From positions 71,890 to 135,889 of the forward strand of contig NZ_JADQBZ010000002.1 in NCBI RefSeq assembly GCF_016278365.1: a stretch of DNA of 64,000 bases, in the 5' to 3' direction. Source of the DNA: Methanolobus sp. Lineage in GTDB: Archaea > Halobacteriota > Methanosarcinia > Methanosarcinales > Methanosarcinaceae. The notes under the pieces were generated by a model. It did not search any database and was not told the origin of the DNA. It saw nothing but the letters and a program-made list of their open reading frames with translations. The position numbers and the translations under genes are program-made. This document shows, one piece after another, positions 52,355-61,259 of the stretch. The stretch's first letter is position 1, and every line of letters begins with the position of its first letter.

Positions 52355-53275
52355 ATGGTACAAACAGCTATTATGGATAGTTTATACGGTATGATAACCG
52401 TATTGGTCGCTTTTATCCCAATACTGATAGCAGTAATCCTTCTTCTGATAATTGGCTGGATAGCAGGAAGGGCTTTGGGAAAGATTGGATCAAAGATCCT
52501 CGATAAGGTGGGATTGGATGACCTTATAAACAGAACATCTATTGGAAGAATGATAGAGAGGACAGAATTCACTGTTGTGGAACTGTTTGATGCAGTGATA
52601 AGATGGTTTGTATATCTAGTCTTTGCAGTCATTATTATAGACCTTTTACAAATACAGATCGTTGCAGCCTTTATGACAAGCATAATTCTATACATCCCCT
52701 TGATACTCTCAGCACTGGCAGTGTTGATAATAGGTCTACTCCTTGTTGATTTCCTTGCAGGTCTTATAAAGAATGTCCTTATCGCCACAGGCATTGATGA
52801 ACGCCTGGAAAGAACATCCATTGGCAGTGGGATGAGGACCAGTGGGATTACCTTTTCTGGGCTTATAGCCGGAATTGTGAAGGTCTTTGGTTACCTGGTC
52901 TTCATACTGGCTGCACTGGATATCCTTAACATGATACTCATTGCAGACATTGTCGCAGCCATGATAGCGTATCTGCCAAACCTGTTTGCCGGTATTCTGA
53001 TACTGGTCATAGGTCTTCTTGCCATTGACCTGTTTGCAGATTATATCGGCAGCTTCATGAAGAACATGAGTGTTGAAGGCAGTGAAATATGGGTTCCTGC
53101 ACTAAGGGGCTTCCTTGCGCTTGTAGTGATACTGCTTGCCCTTGACGCAATGCTCATCGACACAAGCATATTCTACATACTTCTCAATCCGCTTGCATGG
53201 GGTATTGCAATTGTAGTAGCATTCAAGTGGGGCATAAAGGATGCTCTTGTGGCCTATGCAAGAGAAAAGAAGTAA
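52355..53275 (+). CDS. membrane protein with conserved TM-helix repeats (MscS-related)
   Basis: The 306-residue protein has about eight hydrophobic segments. The repeated unit IIGWIAGRALGKIGSKILDK (near 30), IGLLLVDFLAGLIKNVLIAT (near 129) and VIGLLAIDLFADYIGSFMKN (near 217) matches the conserved TM-helix motif found beside MscS channels. The MscS beta domain is absent. It could be a small channel or stress protein. ATG at 52355 has GGAG upstream. It ends in a strong hairpin. Its position between direct repeats suggests it is cargo. Confidence 0.75.
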   Translation: MVQTAIMDSLYGMITVLVAFIPILIAVILLLIIGWIAGRALGKIGSKILDKVGLDDLINRTSIGRMIERTEFTVVELFDAVIRWFVYLVFAVIIIDLLQIQIVAAFMTSIILYIPLILSALAVLIIGLLLVDFLAGLIKNVLIATGIDERLERTSIGSGMRTSGITFSGLIAGIVKVFGYLVFILAALDILNMILIADIVAAMIAYLPNLFAGILILVIGLLAIDLFADYIGSFMKNMSVEGSEIWVPALRGFLALVVILLALDAMLIDTSIFYILLNPLAWGIAIVVAFKWGIKDALVAYAREKK

Positions 53276-53330
53276 TAAAGGAGCAGTAGTAGAAATGAAT
53301 AAACTGAATAGTAGGCAATGAAGTGCGTCT

Positions 53331-53360
53331 GCCCGGCATTCGTAGCCGGGCTTACTTTTG
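53331..53360 (+). terminator. terminator after the membrane-helix gene
   Basis: GCCCGGC pairs perfectly with GCCGGGC across a 7-nt loop and is followed by a T-rich stretch, 56 bp after the stop codon. Confidence 0.65.
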
Positions 53361-53432
53361 TAAAATTCAGCACTTCGTTAAAATGGAGTTCATGGATCGG
53401 CTCTATAGAAATCCTAGATTTTGGTTCTTGTG

Positions 53433-53492
53433 TCAATAAGTAACCAGTGAATCAATATGAGCCACTGTCGTGCAGACAGGGCTCTTCCAAAA
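53433..53492 (-). pseudogene. duplicated 3' stump of the tail-fibre gene
   Basis: On the minus strand this reads FWKSPVCTTVAHIDSLVTY then TGA. The real tail-fibre gene ends FWKAPLCTTVAHVDSLVTY with TGA at 53853, exactly 420 bp away in the same orientation: 16 of 19 residues are identical. Nothing upstream of FWK resembles the fibre. It is a leftover of duplication or of fibre-end exchange, and the DUF5654 gene lies between the two ends. Confidence 0.8.
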
Positions 53493-53534
53493 CATATCTC
53501 TAATAAAAAACAAGTTTGTTCCAATATTTACATT

Positions 53535-53765
53535 TTAAGCGTTCTTTTTTGACTTTTCTGCAAGTTTTCCTATCCAGATGGTCATTATAACTGCTAGGAT
53601 GGTTACAAAGATTGCATATGCCCAGATGCCTGAGGAAGCAAGGAAATATAGTGGTCCACCCTCTGCAAATAATGACTTTATGGCATCATTCCATGCAAGT
53701 GCAGCTATCAGTCCGAATGCTGCAGTTATGAGTGCAGCCAACTTCTCAATCACTTCTTGGTTCAA
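53535..53765 (-). CDS. small two-helix membrane protein (DUF5654-like)
   Basis: The 76-residue protein begins MNQEVIEKLAALITAAFGLI. Two membrane helices (about 8-28 and 45-67) are joined by LAWNDAIKSLFAEGGPLYFL, the typical DUF5654 loop, and the C-terminus is basic. The family is widespread in archaea with unknown function. A GGAGGAAT ribosome site precedes it. Located just after the tail genes, it could act in virus release like a holin, but this is speculation. Confidence 0.75.
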   Translation of the reverse strand: MNQEVIEKLAALITAAFGLIAALAWNDAIKSLFAEGGPLYFLASSGIWAYAIFVTILAVIMTIWIGKLAEKSKKNA

Positions 53766-53852
53766 TAAAATTCCTCCTTTTAGTTTCAGAACTTACATAT
53801 AATGATACCTATATACATTTAAAGATTATCTAGTTTTTCAACTTTTTTAGTT

Positions 53853-55433
53853 TCAATACGTAACCAGTGAATCCACGTGAGCCACGGTTGTGCAGAGGGG
53901 AGCTTTCCAGAACTGCAGATCCTGGTTGTCGACCGGCCCTTTGGTGCCATCCAGAACAGCCGGTGTTCCATAACCTGCTAAGGCTATGTTTGCGGCCTTT
54001 CCCTCGTATTCTACGAGCAGCCACCTACGGTCGTACATGGCCTGCTGGATGAATACCTGGAAGACGCCAGTCTCCGGGTCGACCTGACCCATTATGTCCC
54101 TGTCCGGTACGTCGCTGCTCTCAATAATAATCTTGTATGCTCCCAGGATCACGTTGCCATTCTGGTCCTTCGCGTGCCCACTCATCACGACCCCCACCAC
54201 GCTCTCCGCCCAGCTCCTGGTCAGCCTGAATAGTGCAAATAAAAATAACCTCTTTGAAAGGGGTAGGGTGTTATTCTCCAGGTGATCTGCGTAGAACCAG
54301 GTTAGTGGCCTAAATGCTACCGGGACATTTACTGGTTCTGGAGTGCTTATGCCTAAAAAGTCTGGCCTCTTTGTGAAGGACCGCTTAGACCAGGCCAGGG
54401 TATTGTTCTCGATATGATCAGCATACCTCCAAACAAGTGGTCTGTGGAATACTGGCACGCCTACTGGGTGGGGAGTGTTCGCTGGGTATTCCAACAGCCT
54501 TGTCGGATTATCCAGATACATAGTATAGGTCAAGTGGGTCAAAACAGGACTATACCTGCCATCGCTGTAAAAGTAAACCCTAGCCCGCCAGTATTTACCC
54601 GTGTATCCTCCGGTAAATATCCGGCCACCGTAGCCTGTGTAAAAGTCAGCCGGATCGCTCGGGCCAAGCCAAGGTGAGAAGGTTTCCATATCGTCGCTGA
54701 ACATCAGCCGAACCTTCAGGCTGGCTCCCTCAACACCCGAAACGTGCCCGATCTGCAGCAGGTCCAGGGTGTTCATATTATCATAATGGTGCCACCAGGT
54801 CTGCTGGATGTAGCCTTCGCTCTTGTACCGCTCCATCCGGATGTTTAAAATGGTGACCCAGTTGTTAAATAAAATATCGGTGGTCACGTTGTTGGTGCAG
54901 CGGACCCGGAATTTCCAGGAAGTTGATAAAATGTTCACTACCTGGTTGGCGACAATCGCGGAGCCGTTCCTGCTCCAGCGAACCACTCCGGTGTCGTCTA
55001 TCAATTCTAAAATAAAATAGCTCGAATGAAGATTTATATTGAAATCGAACGTCATTTTATAAAAACCGAAGCTGTCAAAAATAAAAGACTTGCTCTGATA
55101 GTTGGCATCAATTCTTGTATATGTGGTAAGGGCTGAAAGGGCCAGGTGGATCGTTTTCGTGTTCGCGTCCACGCTGTGGCTCGATGTCAGAAAACCATCA
55201 TCTACTGCTATGTCGGCCCCGTAGGATGGCTCGGTTTCCTCTATCTGCAGGGTGAACTGCTGGGTGGACCGGGTGTAAACTGTATTGTTCCCAGTCGCGT
55301 CCCAGTGTAATTGTTCCCCGTACCCTGTGTGTACGTTGTGGTGGCCCGGCTGGGTTCGAACAAGCTGCTGGTTGGGCTGCGGGTTTCCCCTCCCTGCTAT
55401 CTCTAAAGGAACCCCGACGTGCTCACTGGGCAT
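53853..55433 (-). CDS. putative tail fibre/receptor-binding protein
   Basis: The 526-residue protein is beta-rich and aromatic. It lies last in the tail gene order, where receptor-binding proteins usually sit. Residues about 321-352 and 365-394 are an imperfect repeat (HRPLVWRYADHIENNTL and FRPLTWFYADHLENNTL, each with SKR). A carboxypeptidase-like or Ig-like domain follows (VMSGHAKDQNGNVILGAYKI near 430). No family is recognised. Its last 19 codons are duplicated at 53433-53492, suggesting exchange of fibre tips. Confidence 0.6.
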   Translation of the reverse strand: MPSEHVGVPLEIAGRGNPQPNQQLVRTQPGHHNVHTGYGEQLHWDATGNNTVYTRSTQQFTLQIEETEPSYGADIAVDDGFLTSSHSVDANTKTIHLALSALTTYTRIDANYQSKSFIFDSFGFYKMTFDFNINLHSSYFILELIDDTGVVRWSRNGSAIVANQVVNILSTSWKFRVRCTNNVTTDILFNNWVTILNIRMERYKSEGYIQQTWWHHYDNMNTLDLLQIGHVSGVEGASLKVRLMFSDDMETFSPWLGPSDPADFYTGYGGRIFTGGYTGKYWRARVYFYSDGRYSPVLTHLTYTMYLDNPTRLLEYPANTPHPVGVPVFHRPLVWRYADHIENNTLAWSKRSFTKRPDFLGISTPEPVNVPVAFRPLTWFYADHLENNTLPLSKRLFLFALFRLTRSWAESVVGVVMSGHAKDQNGNVILGAYKIIIESSDVPDRDIMGQVDPETGVFQVFIQQAMYDRRWLLVEYEGKAANIALAGYGTPAVLDGTKGPVDNQDLQFWKAPLCTTVAHVDSLVTY

Positions 55434-55449
55434 GGGTGTTCTGGCCTCC

Positions 55450-56361
55450 TTATGCCACGTATTTTATGGCGTAGTATAACGTGTTTGCGCTATTCGGTGA
55501 CTGGATAGCCTTGCAGATGTATTTCGTTGTTGCTCCCTGGACGGCTATCACGTCCCCGTCGACCAAGCCGGATTCTGGCGAATATTGAAAGAATAGTTCA
55601 GACTGGCCTATCGGCATATATTCAGCAGCATCATTGCAGTAGAGGGGCTTTACAAAGTAGACCTTCCCGCTTCCCGTGCTCTTAAATGCGTACCATTTAC
55701 CTTTCCAGAACTGGATGCCAGATGGCTTAAAATCATTTTGGTTAGACATGAAAGCAAATGCCCTTATGTATCCGCGCATATATGAGGCGCATCCGTCCGG
55801 GATACTGTTGTGGTTCATCTGACAGTAGCACACAAAATTTGTCAGGCCGTCGCTGTATTCCTTAGCTGTCATACGCTCCACTGTACAAATAAATGATGCC
55901 TGGGCATTGTCTGTCGCGTTCGGTTCCGGGACGGCCATTATTGTAAACCCGGTAGCATCCGTCCAGAGGAAGTATGTTAGTAGAAGTGTTCCCATGTCCG
56001 CAACCACGGTGTTGCCGCCGGTCCTCGCTTGGAACGGGATTATTGTCTGCGATTCGGAGGATGCCTGTGATGGATAGGTATTGTTCACGTAGTCCCAGGA
56101 CGACGAAAGTGTCACCCTTAGTCCCTTCCCTCTACGACTGCTTGCAAAGGTTATAATATTTGAATTTACGCACTCTAATGCGATCCAGATGTCCTGGGCG
56201 TCGCCTGTAAATCTCAGACACCTTCTGGCGTTGTTGTTCAGTGTGCCGACCGTAGTCCACGACGGGTCCCCGTCTACCCAGTTGGCTGAACTGGCTATTA
56301 TCTGGTTTGCTATGTCTTCGATTAATGCCGGCAGGGTCTTTGCTCCGCTTGAAAATCCCAT
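55450..56361 (-). CDS. putative virion structural protein (tail tip)
   Basis: The 303-residue protein has a mixed beta composition rich in Asn, Ser and Thr with many aromatics and cysteines (FVCYCQMNHNSIPDGC). Early SSANWVDGDPSWTTVGTLNN looks like a surface-exposed loop. I do not recognise a family. It is placed between a tail-tip gene and the fibre gene, all on the minus strand with spacings below 20 bp, so a tail-tip role is inferred from order. Confidence 0.6.
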   Translation of the reverse strand: MGFSSGAKTLPALIEDIANQIIASSANWVDGDPSWTTVGTLNNNARRCLRFTGDAQDIWIALECVNSNIITFASSRRGKGLRVTLSSSWDYVNNTYPSQASSESQTIIPFQARTGGNTVVADMGTLLLTYFLWTDATGFTIMAVPEPNATDNAQASFICTVERMTAKEYSDGLTNFVCYCQMNHNSIPDGCASYMRGYIRAFAFMSNQNDFKPSGIQFWKGKWYAFKSTGSGKVYFVKPLYCNDAAEYMPIGQSELFFQYSPESGLVDGDVIAVQGATTKYICKAIQSPNSANTLYYAIKYVA

Positions 56362-56376
56362 GTTCTATCTCTCCAA

Positions 56377-57024
56377 TTATGCTGTTTCTACGTACCAGGA
56401 CCCTGTTAAGATCCGGCCGCCATTGTTCAACTCGTCTAGCTCTCTGGCTACGTTCTTTTCTACGGTCCCGACCTGGACGGCCATTATGCTGCTGCCTTCC
56501 TTGACCTGGGTCCCTCCTTGATCTATCGGGTCGCCTGTGACCGCCACAGCTCGCTCTTGTAGCTCGTCGCTGCAGTACATTATCTTGCTCCGCAGGTCAT
56601 ATCCTGTCATCAGGTTGCCGTTTACGTAAGTTCCCTTGTAAGTCGAGGTGATGTAGATCTGGGCCACGGTGACCTGACCTCCGGGATCAAGCTCCCAGAA
56701 ATATTCGCCAGGTGGTAAAGGCTCGAATATCATGTGCAGGGCCCGGCTTGGGCCTACGTGCTTGAAAAGAGTTTCCTGGATCAGGTTGGTCTTGTCCGGA
56801 CTATCGTATATTCGAACAGGTAGGTCCCTGCCTCCGCCATCGTCCAGGGCTATGATCAATCTATCAAACCAGTGTTCTGCGGTGAAACGGGCTCCGTATG
56901 GCAAGCTCAAAAACTGACCGGCTAATATTCCATCGATCCTGGTCTCTAGAAATTCACCGGTTTCCGGTCTGACCTGGACGTATAATATCCCCTGGCCGCT
57001 ACCTGTTATCTTACCTACTGTCAT
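56377..57024 (-). CDS. putative virion structural protein
   Basis: The 215-residue protein begins MTVGKITGSGQGILYVQVRP and looks beta-rich (PLPPGEYFWELDPGGQVTVA, VGTVEKNVARELDELNNGGR). It overlaps the hub gene by 4 bp. No family was recognised. By position after the hub gene it is likely a baseplate or tail-tip part. Confidence 0.6.
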   Translation of the reverse strand: MTVGKITGSGQGILYVQVRPETGEFLETRIDGILAGQFLSLPYGARFTAEHWFDRLIIALDDGGGRDLPVRIYDSPDKTNLIQETLFKHVGPSRALHMIFEPLPPGEYFWELDPGGQVTVAQIYITSTYKGTYVNGNLMTGYDLRSKIMYCSDELQERAVAVTGDPIDQGGTQVKEGSSIMAVQVGTVEKNVARELDELNNGGRILTGSWYVETA

Positions 57025-58472
57025 TCTGGTGTTTCTCCTCTTGAAAATATGATCTTATTGTTGCCGTAAACCTCGAAGCGTAGGGCTCCGCTGGTGCTCT
57101 TGACTTTGAAATTCTGCATATCTAAGTCTGATTCAGCCGGGCTTGTCCAGCCTCCTCCCCCTCCGGAAACAATCACCCTGTCATTGTCAACTGGCAAAAC
57201 TATGCTTTCCCCTTGACCAAGGACCCTGGCAGTGACAGTTCCTCCCCTGTTAAGGTCCACAGTGGTTGTTGAGGAACCAACAATAGGGGCTGCTGCAATA
57301 CCTATCTCCGAGCTTGGCATGGATGTGAGCACATCGTACACAACCGCTTCAGTATCATCGACAACGTTGGGAGTGACAGAGTAAGATCTGAGTCTGCTCT
57401 GGCTGAGGTCCCTGTCAGGAACGCATACGATGTTCACACTGGAACCATGCTCATCCTTGATGTGAGTGATCTCAACTATCCGAACCCAGTTCTCTCCTGT
57501 CATTCCAACAGTGTAGAGGGCATTTTCGTATTCTGTCCAGCCATCGAACTTGACCAACTGATAAAGTTCAGTATCATGTCTTTGAGTAAGGTTTGCAGTT
57601 ATCCTCTTGATAGGGAAATTGAACAAAGAATAGAGTTCTTGGGCTCGCTCATCCGCTGACTGCTGACTGCTTACATAGGGCGATGGATATTCCATGTACT
57701 CCCGGGCCTTAGCGGTCCCATTGGTCACATTAGGACTCTCTTCTATCCCTTTGAACCACTGGCCAGCAGGGTTACACCCAACAGCATAGACACGATTATA
57801 TTTGTCCTCTGACGAGTTTACAACAGCAATATCAATGGTATCGCCGTCTATCCGCTCGAGGATTGCAGGGGTTGGAAGATCCAGACCATCTGTTACATTA
57901 TCGATCTGGTTAGACCTTACGAAATACGCTCTGGATATCCAGATAGGAGACTGAGATGTTCCTGTATTATTCCACTTGACCTCAAAAACGCAATTATAGT
58001 ACTCTGCAATATCGCTGATAGCATCCATTTTTGTCTTATCTGGCCTGAATACGAACTCCTTTTTAGGTATTGCAGGAGGTGGGGTATTGACCTTGTAAGG
58101 CTCGATCCCGCTGATTATCTGCCAATTCACACCACCCAGCAGTTCCTCGATGTACCAGTTCACACTCTCATCTGCAGGCAATACCAGCAGTTCCTCGGGA
58201 ACGAACTGTCTTGACAGGAACCAGCCGTGGTCATAAGCAAATATCTGGACCATTGACCCTGCGTTCTTTAGCGTGTAAGCTTCGTCGGGAGCAGTAACGC
58301 CATAAAAGACAGTTCTATCGACACCATCATTATCTTTCAGCTGCACAGGCACATCAGTATAGTTTGCAGGAATATCCACATCCGACATGCTTGCTTCCAT
58401 CTGCCAGAAAGCGTCACTTATCGACTTGGATATCCTGATAGAACTAAGAGGATAATTATCTAGGCCTGTCAT
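57021..58472 (-). CDS. putative baseplate hub/tail-tip protein (gp27/Gp37-like)
   Basis: The 483-residue protein has an N-terminal domain with DVPVQLKDNDGVDRTVFYGV, and a middle domain with KTKMDAISDIAEYYNCVFEV and RAQELYSLFNFPIKRITANL. This arrangement resembles phage hub proteins of gp27/gpD or ReqiPepy6 Gp37 type. The C-terminus (GGGGGWTSPAESDLDMQNFK) has a glycine hinge and a fibre-like end. It is placed after the tape measure and distal-tail genes, as expected for a hub. Family assignment is inferred. Confidence 0.6.
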   Translation of the reverse strand: MTGLDNYPLSSIRISKSISDAFWQMEASMSDVDIPANYTDVPVQLKDNDGVDRTVFYGVTAPDEAYTLKNAGSMVQIFAYDHGWFLSRQFVPEELLVLPADESVNWYIEELLGGVNWQIISGIEPYKVNTPPPAIPKKEFVFRPDKTKMDAISDIAEYYNCVFEVKWNNTGTSQSPIWISRAYFVRSNQIDNVTDGLDLPTPAILERIDGDTIDIAVVNSSEDKYNRVYAVGCNPAGQWFKGIEESPNVTNGTAKAREYMEYPSPYVSSQQSADERAQELYSLFNFPIKRITANLTQRHDTELYQLVKFDGWTEYENALYTVGMTGENWVRIVEITHIKDEHGSSVNIVCVPDRDLSQSRLRSYSVTPNVVDDTEAVVYDVLTSMPSSEIGIAAAPIVGSSTTTVDLNRGGTVTARVLGQGESIVLPVDNDRVIVSGGGGGWTSPAESDLDMQNFKVKSTSGALRFEVYGNNKIIFSRGETPE

Positions 58473-58801
58473 GCAGTATGCCTCACAAAATTGATATTGT
58501 ATGTGTACTTCCCACTGCCCTTGATGAGCTCTTTATATCGAACCGGCGGAGCAATGTAGCATTTTGTGAACGACTCTGAATCTATGACAAGGGTTCCGGA
58601 GGAGCCTAGCTTCCCGAGCAGGTTGGATATCTCAGTGAAATCCTCTGTGTAGCATTCGAAGGTCCTGGCAAACTTCTGCTCGGGCGAAGCCTGGATATAC
58701 ACTTTGCCTGACAGCAGGGTCGTTTGCTTGAAAGGTGCATCGACTGCGATCTCCCCTTCTTTAATGACAGATAGTGTTACTCCATCAAAGGATACTGCCA
58801 C
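58469..58801 (-). CDS. small tail protein, possibly distal tail component
   Basis: The 110-residue protein begins MAVSFDGVTLSVIKEGEIAV and ends YTYNINFVRHTA, a beta-barrel pattern seen in short distal-tail or hub-adaptor proteins. It lies 2 bp after the tape-measure gene and overlaps the hub gene by 4 bp. A Dit-like role is inferred from position and size. Confidence 0.6.
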   Translation of the reverse strand: MAVSFDGVTLSVIKEGEIAVDAPFKQTTLLSGKVYIQASPEQKFARTFECYTEDFTEISNLLGKLGSSGTLVIDSESFTKCYIAPPVRYKELIKGSGKYTYNINFVRHTA

Positions 58802-58803
58802 TC

Positions 58804-60990
58804 TCAGTACCCCCTACGAACATGTTTTTGTCTATTGTACTGTTCAAGGTCCCTGACAAACTTCTCGAAAGGATAATCTGCAGACAGGTTGACGTTCTGA
58901 ATAACGAACTCATCACCTGCATATGTGTTATTGGTGGTACTGGTGCTTGTGGAGAAGTTTCCAGCTACACTGGTCAGACCCGAGGACAGCATGGCATCCA
59001 TCTTCCCAACTGACCTCTTAATAGGGGACACAAAGAATGCATCCCAGTTTGGAAGCTCCGATAACGGTCCAACCTTTGCGGGGCTATGAGGTAGATATCT
59101 TGAGATACCCGAGAATACATTCGAGACCGTAGATGTCAGAGGATTCACCATTGCCTTGATGCCGTTGATGAAGTTCTGTATCAGGTCCTTCCCTGACTGG
59201 TAGAAACTGCTGCTAGCAGATGTGAATATTGAAAGTATAGGCTCAAGTGCATCAGATATGATAGAATAAAGGAAACCCATGCTGTTCTGGGCTATGTTCT
59301 GTAAGGTCTGCCAGGCTCCTGCCCAGTCACCTGTAAGGACCTGAGAGAACAGCAGTATGAGATCGAGCACCTGTTCAAGGACGTATTCAAATGTTCTCAG
59401 AACCAGAGGCAGCCATACCATAATATTATCTACAACATGGTCTGCAATGTATGAGATCAATGTCCCGAGGATGGATATGATGACAGATACTGCAGATGCT
59501 ATCGTGTCTCCGTTTGCTGCCCACCAATCACTGATCTTGTTCATGGTATTGGATACGAGATCTTTCACGAGAGGAATGAGCGGTTCAATTGCTGTTCGAA
59601 TGTTCTCCAGAGTTTCCCTTACAACGGGAGATACTTTGTCCCAGCTCTTCCAAATCAGAAATGCACCCAATACTAGAGCAGCAATTGCTATTCCCACTGG
59701 CCCTGTAATTACTGCAACTATGCTACCCAGTGCTCCGGCCAGCCCGGCGCCACCTAGGAAAGTTGTCAGTGTTCCAATAGCCCCGATTGCAGAACCTGCT
59801 ATTATGAGGATAGGACCAATCACTGCAGCCACAGCAGCAATTGTCACTATGAGCTCTATTATTGGTTTGGGTATCCCGGACACAACATTGAGGACATCCG
59901 TGAAAGCCCTGACAAGAGGCATGAACCCTTCTGCAATAATGTCTCCGAAGGTTATCATTACACCTTCCAGTGCGGACTTCAGTTCACGCATGACCCCACC
60001 CGGTCCACCCTCCATCTCCTCGGCCATCCTGGCAGCAGCTCCTGCAGAGCTCTCCAGCAATTTCGTCTGCTCACGTATAGCATCAGAACCCGCAGATAGG
60101 AGTGCGATCATACCAGGTCCTGCTTCCTGGCCAAAGAGTGCCATTGCATCTGCTGTGGACAAACCAACTGTACTCAATCTCTCAATGATATCTGTAAAAG
60201 ACTGCGTGGTGGGGTCAATATCAGCAAGTGTGAGCTGGTATTTCTCAAGTACCCTGGCAACCTCGGCTGTCGGATCTGCAAGCCTTGTCATTGCACCTCT
60301 TAATGCAGTACCTGCACGGCTTCCCTGGACACCAGCATCTGACATCTTGCCTATTATGGAAGCTGTCTCTTCCATGGATATACCCATGGCAGCTGCAAGA
60401 GGAGCAACGTAGGACATTGCCTCTCCCAGCTGGATGATATCGGTGTTCGATGATGCAGACGCTTTGGCCAGGACATCTGCCACTCTTCCGGCTTCAGTTG
60501 CTTCCAGGTTAAAACCGGTGAGCACGTTCGATGCGATATCGGCAGCAGTTCCGAGGTCGATGGCTCCAGCTGCAGCAAGATTGAGCATGTCGTCGATGGA
60601 CTCCATGACCTCGGATGTGGAGAATCCTGCCATTGCAAGGTACTGCATACCTTCTGCAGCTTCACTTGCAGAAAAACGTGTAGTTCGGCCAAGCTCCCGG
60701 GCTAAGTCGGTCATCTGTTTGAATTCATCGCCTGTTGCACCGGAGATGGCCTTGACCTTTCTCATGGAGTCATCAAAAGAGGAAGCAGTATGAAACGCCA
60801 CGGCACCAAGTCCCAGGACAGGAGCGGTAACGTAGGTGGAGAGCGTTTTCCCGGCAGAGGTCATTTGTTTACCTGCTTCCTGGAACTTCTTTCCCATCTG
60901 GCTAGCCTGTGAGCTCACGTCCTCAAAAGCCTTCTTTATCTGGCTGATATCCCCGATGATGGAGACTATGAGCTCACCAACAGAAGCCAT
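58804..60990 (-). CDS. phage tail tape measure protein (TP901 family)
   Basis: The 728-residue protein has the TP901 core: RELGRTTRFSASEAAEGMQY near 94, MLNLAAAGAIDLGTAADIAS near 129, AMGISMEETASIIGKMSDAG near 196. Several hydrophobic stretches follow (about 380-460), and helical parts continue to the end. It sets tail length; at about 0.15 nm per residue the tail would be near 110 nm. ATG at 60990 was chosen, with GTG at 60996 possible. It is preceded by the chaperone pair and followed by tail-tip genes. Confidence 0.9.
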   Translation of the reverse strand: MASVGELIVSIIGDISQIKKAFEDVSSQASQMGKKFQEAGKQMTSAGKTLSTYVTAPVLGLGAVAFHTASSFDDSMRKVKAISGATGDEFKQMTDLARELGRTTRFSASEAAEGMQYLAMAGFSTSEVMESIDDMLNLAAAGAIDLGTAADIASNVLTGFNLEATEAGRVADVLAKASASSNTDIIQLGEAMSYVAPLAAAMGISMEETASIIGKMSDAGVQGSRAGTALRGAMTRLADPTAEVARVLEKYQLTLADIDPTTQSFTDIIERLSTVGLSTADAMALFGQEAGPGMIALLSAGSDAIREQTKLLESSAGAAARMAEEMEGGPGGVMRELKSALEGVMITFGDIIAEGFMPLVRAFTDVLNVVSGIPKPIIELIVTIAAVAAVIGPILIIAGSAIGAIGTLTTFLGGAGLAGALGSIVAVITGPVGIAIAALVLGAFLIWKSWDKVSPVVRETLENIRTAIEPLIPLVKDLVSNTMNKISDWWAANGDTIASAVSVIISILGTLISYIADHVVDNIMVWLPLVLRTFEYVLEQVLDLILLFSQVLTGDWAGAWQTLQNIAQNSMGFLYSIISDALEPILSIFTSASSSFYQSGKDLIQNFINGIKAMVNPLTSTVSNVFSGISRYLPHSPAKVGPLSELPNWDAFFVSPIKRSVGKMDAMLSSGLTSVAGNFSTSTSTTNNTYAGDEFVIQNVNLSADYPFEKFVRDLEQYNRQKHVRRGY

Positions 60991-60992
60991 GT

Positions 60993-61259
60993 TCACTCTC
61001 TTTTTATCCTGTTTCCGTAAAGTTCGTAGAATTTATTCAGATCCGGTCTGTCACTATTGCCTGCTTCACTTGCCTTTTCCTGGCCTCCAAGAGCCTCTCC
61101 AAGAACACTCCAGAATATCTTTGCCTGCAGTTCTATGGATTTAATCCCTTTCTCATAGTAGAGCATGACCTGGTTCATCGACATACGGTCCAGCAGATGT
61201 TCCGGGGTGGCCCAGGAGTACATGATCCCCATCTGGGAGAAAATGTCCCCGATGGTCAC
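60993..61259 (-). CDS. tail assembly chaperone, T part (GT extension)
   Basis: The 88-residue frame (from a GTG reading MTIGDIFSQMGIMYSWATPE) overlaps the stop of the G-like gene and lies directly before the tape measure. In lambda-like viruses this frame is expressed as an extension of gpG by -1 frameshifting. Here a slip at the A AAA AAC site at 61265-61271 leads exactly into this frame. Free translation from the GTG is the alternative. Confidence 0.75.
   Translation of the reverse strand: MTIGDIFSQMGIMYSWATPEHLLDRMSMNQVMLYYEKGIKSIELQAKIFWSVLGEALGGQEKASEAGNSDRPDLNKFYELYGNRIKRE

Larger units (their letters stand above)
52018..53415 (+). repeat. direct repeat pair flanking the membrane-helix gene
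   Basis: CGGCTCTGTAGAAATCCT (52018-52035) and CGGCTCTATAGAAATCCT (53398-53415) differ at one base and have the same orientation. The 40 bp before each are loosely similar (both contain aaattca and a GTGCT/AGCAC pair). They may be ends of an old insertion sequence or a recombination site. The gene and its terminator lie exactly between them. Confidence 0.55.

Noticed and set aside
53433-55433. Diversity-generating retroelement acting on the tail fibre
   Set aside because: No reverse transcriptase gene or adenine-specific variation between the two copies is seen. The duplicated stump has ordinary substitutions.
59357-60412. Open frame of 351 codons on the plus strand
   Set aside because: It is the mirror of the tape-measure gene. 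The repetitive composition of that gene keeps the opposite frame open; no protein features are seen.
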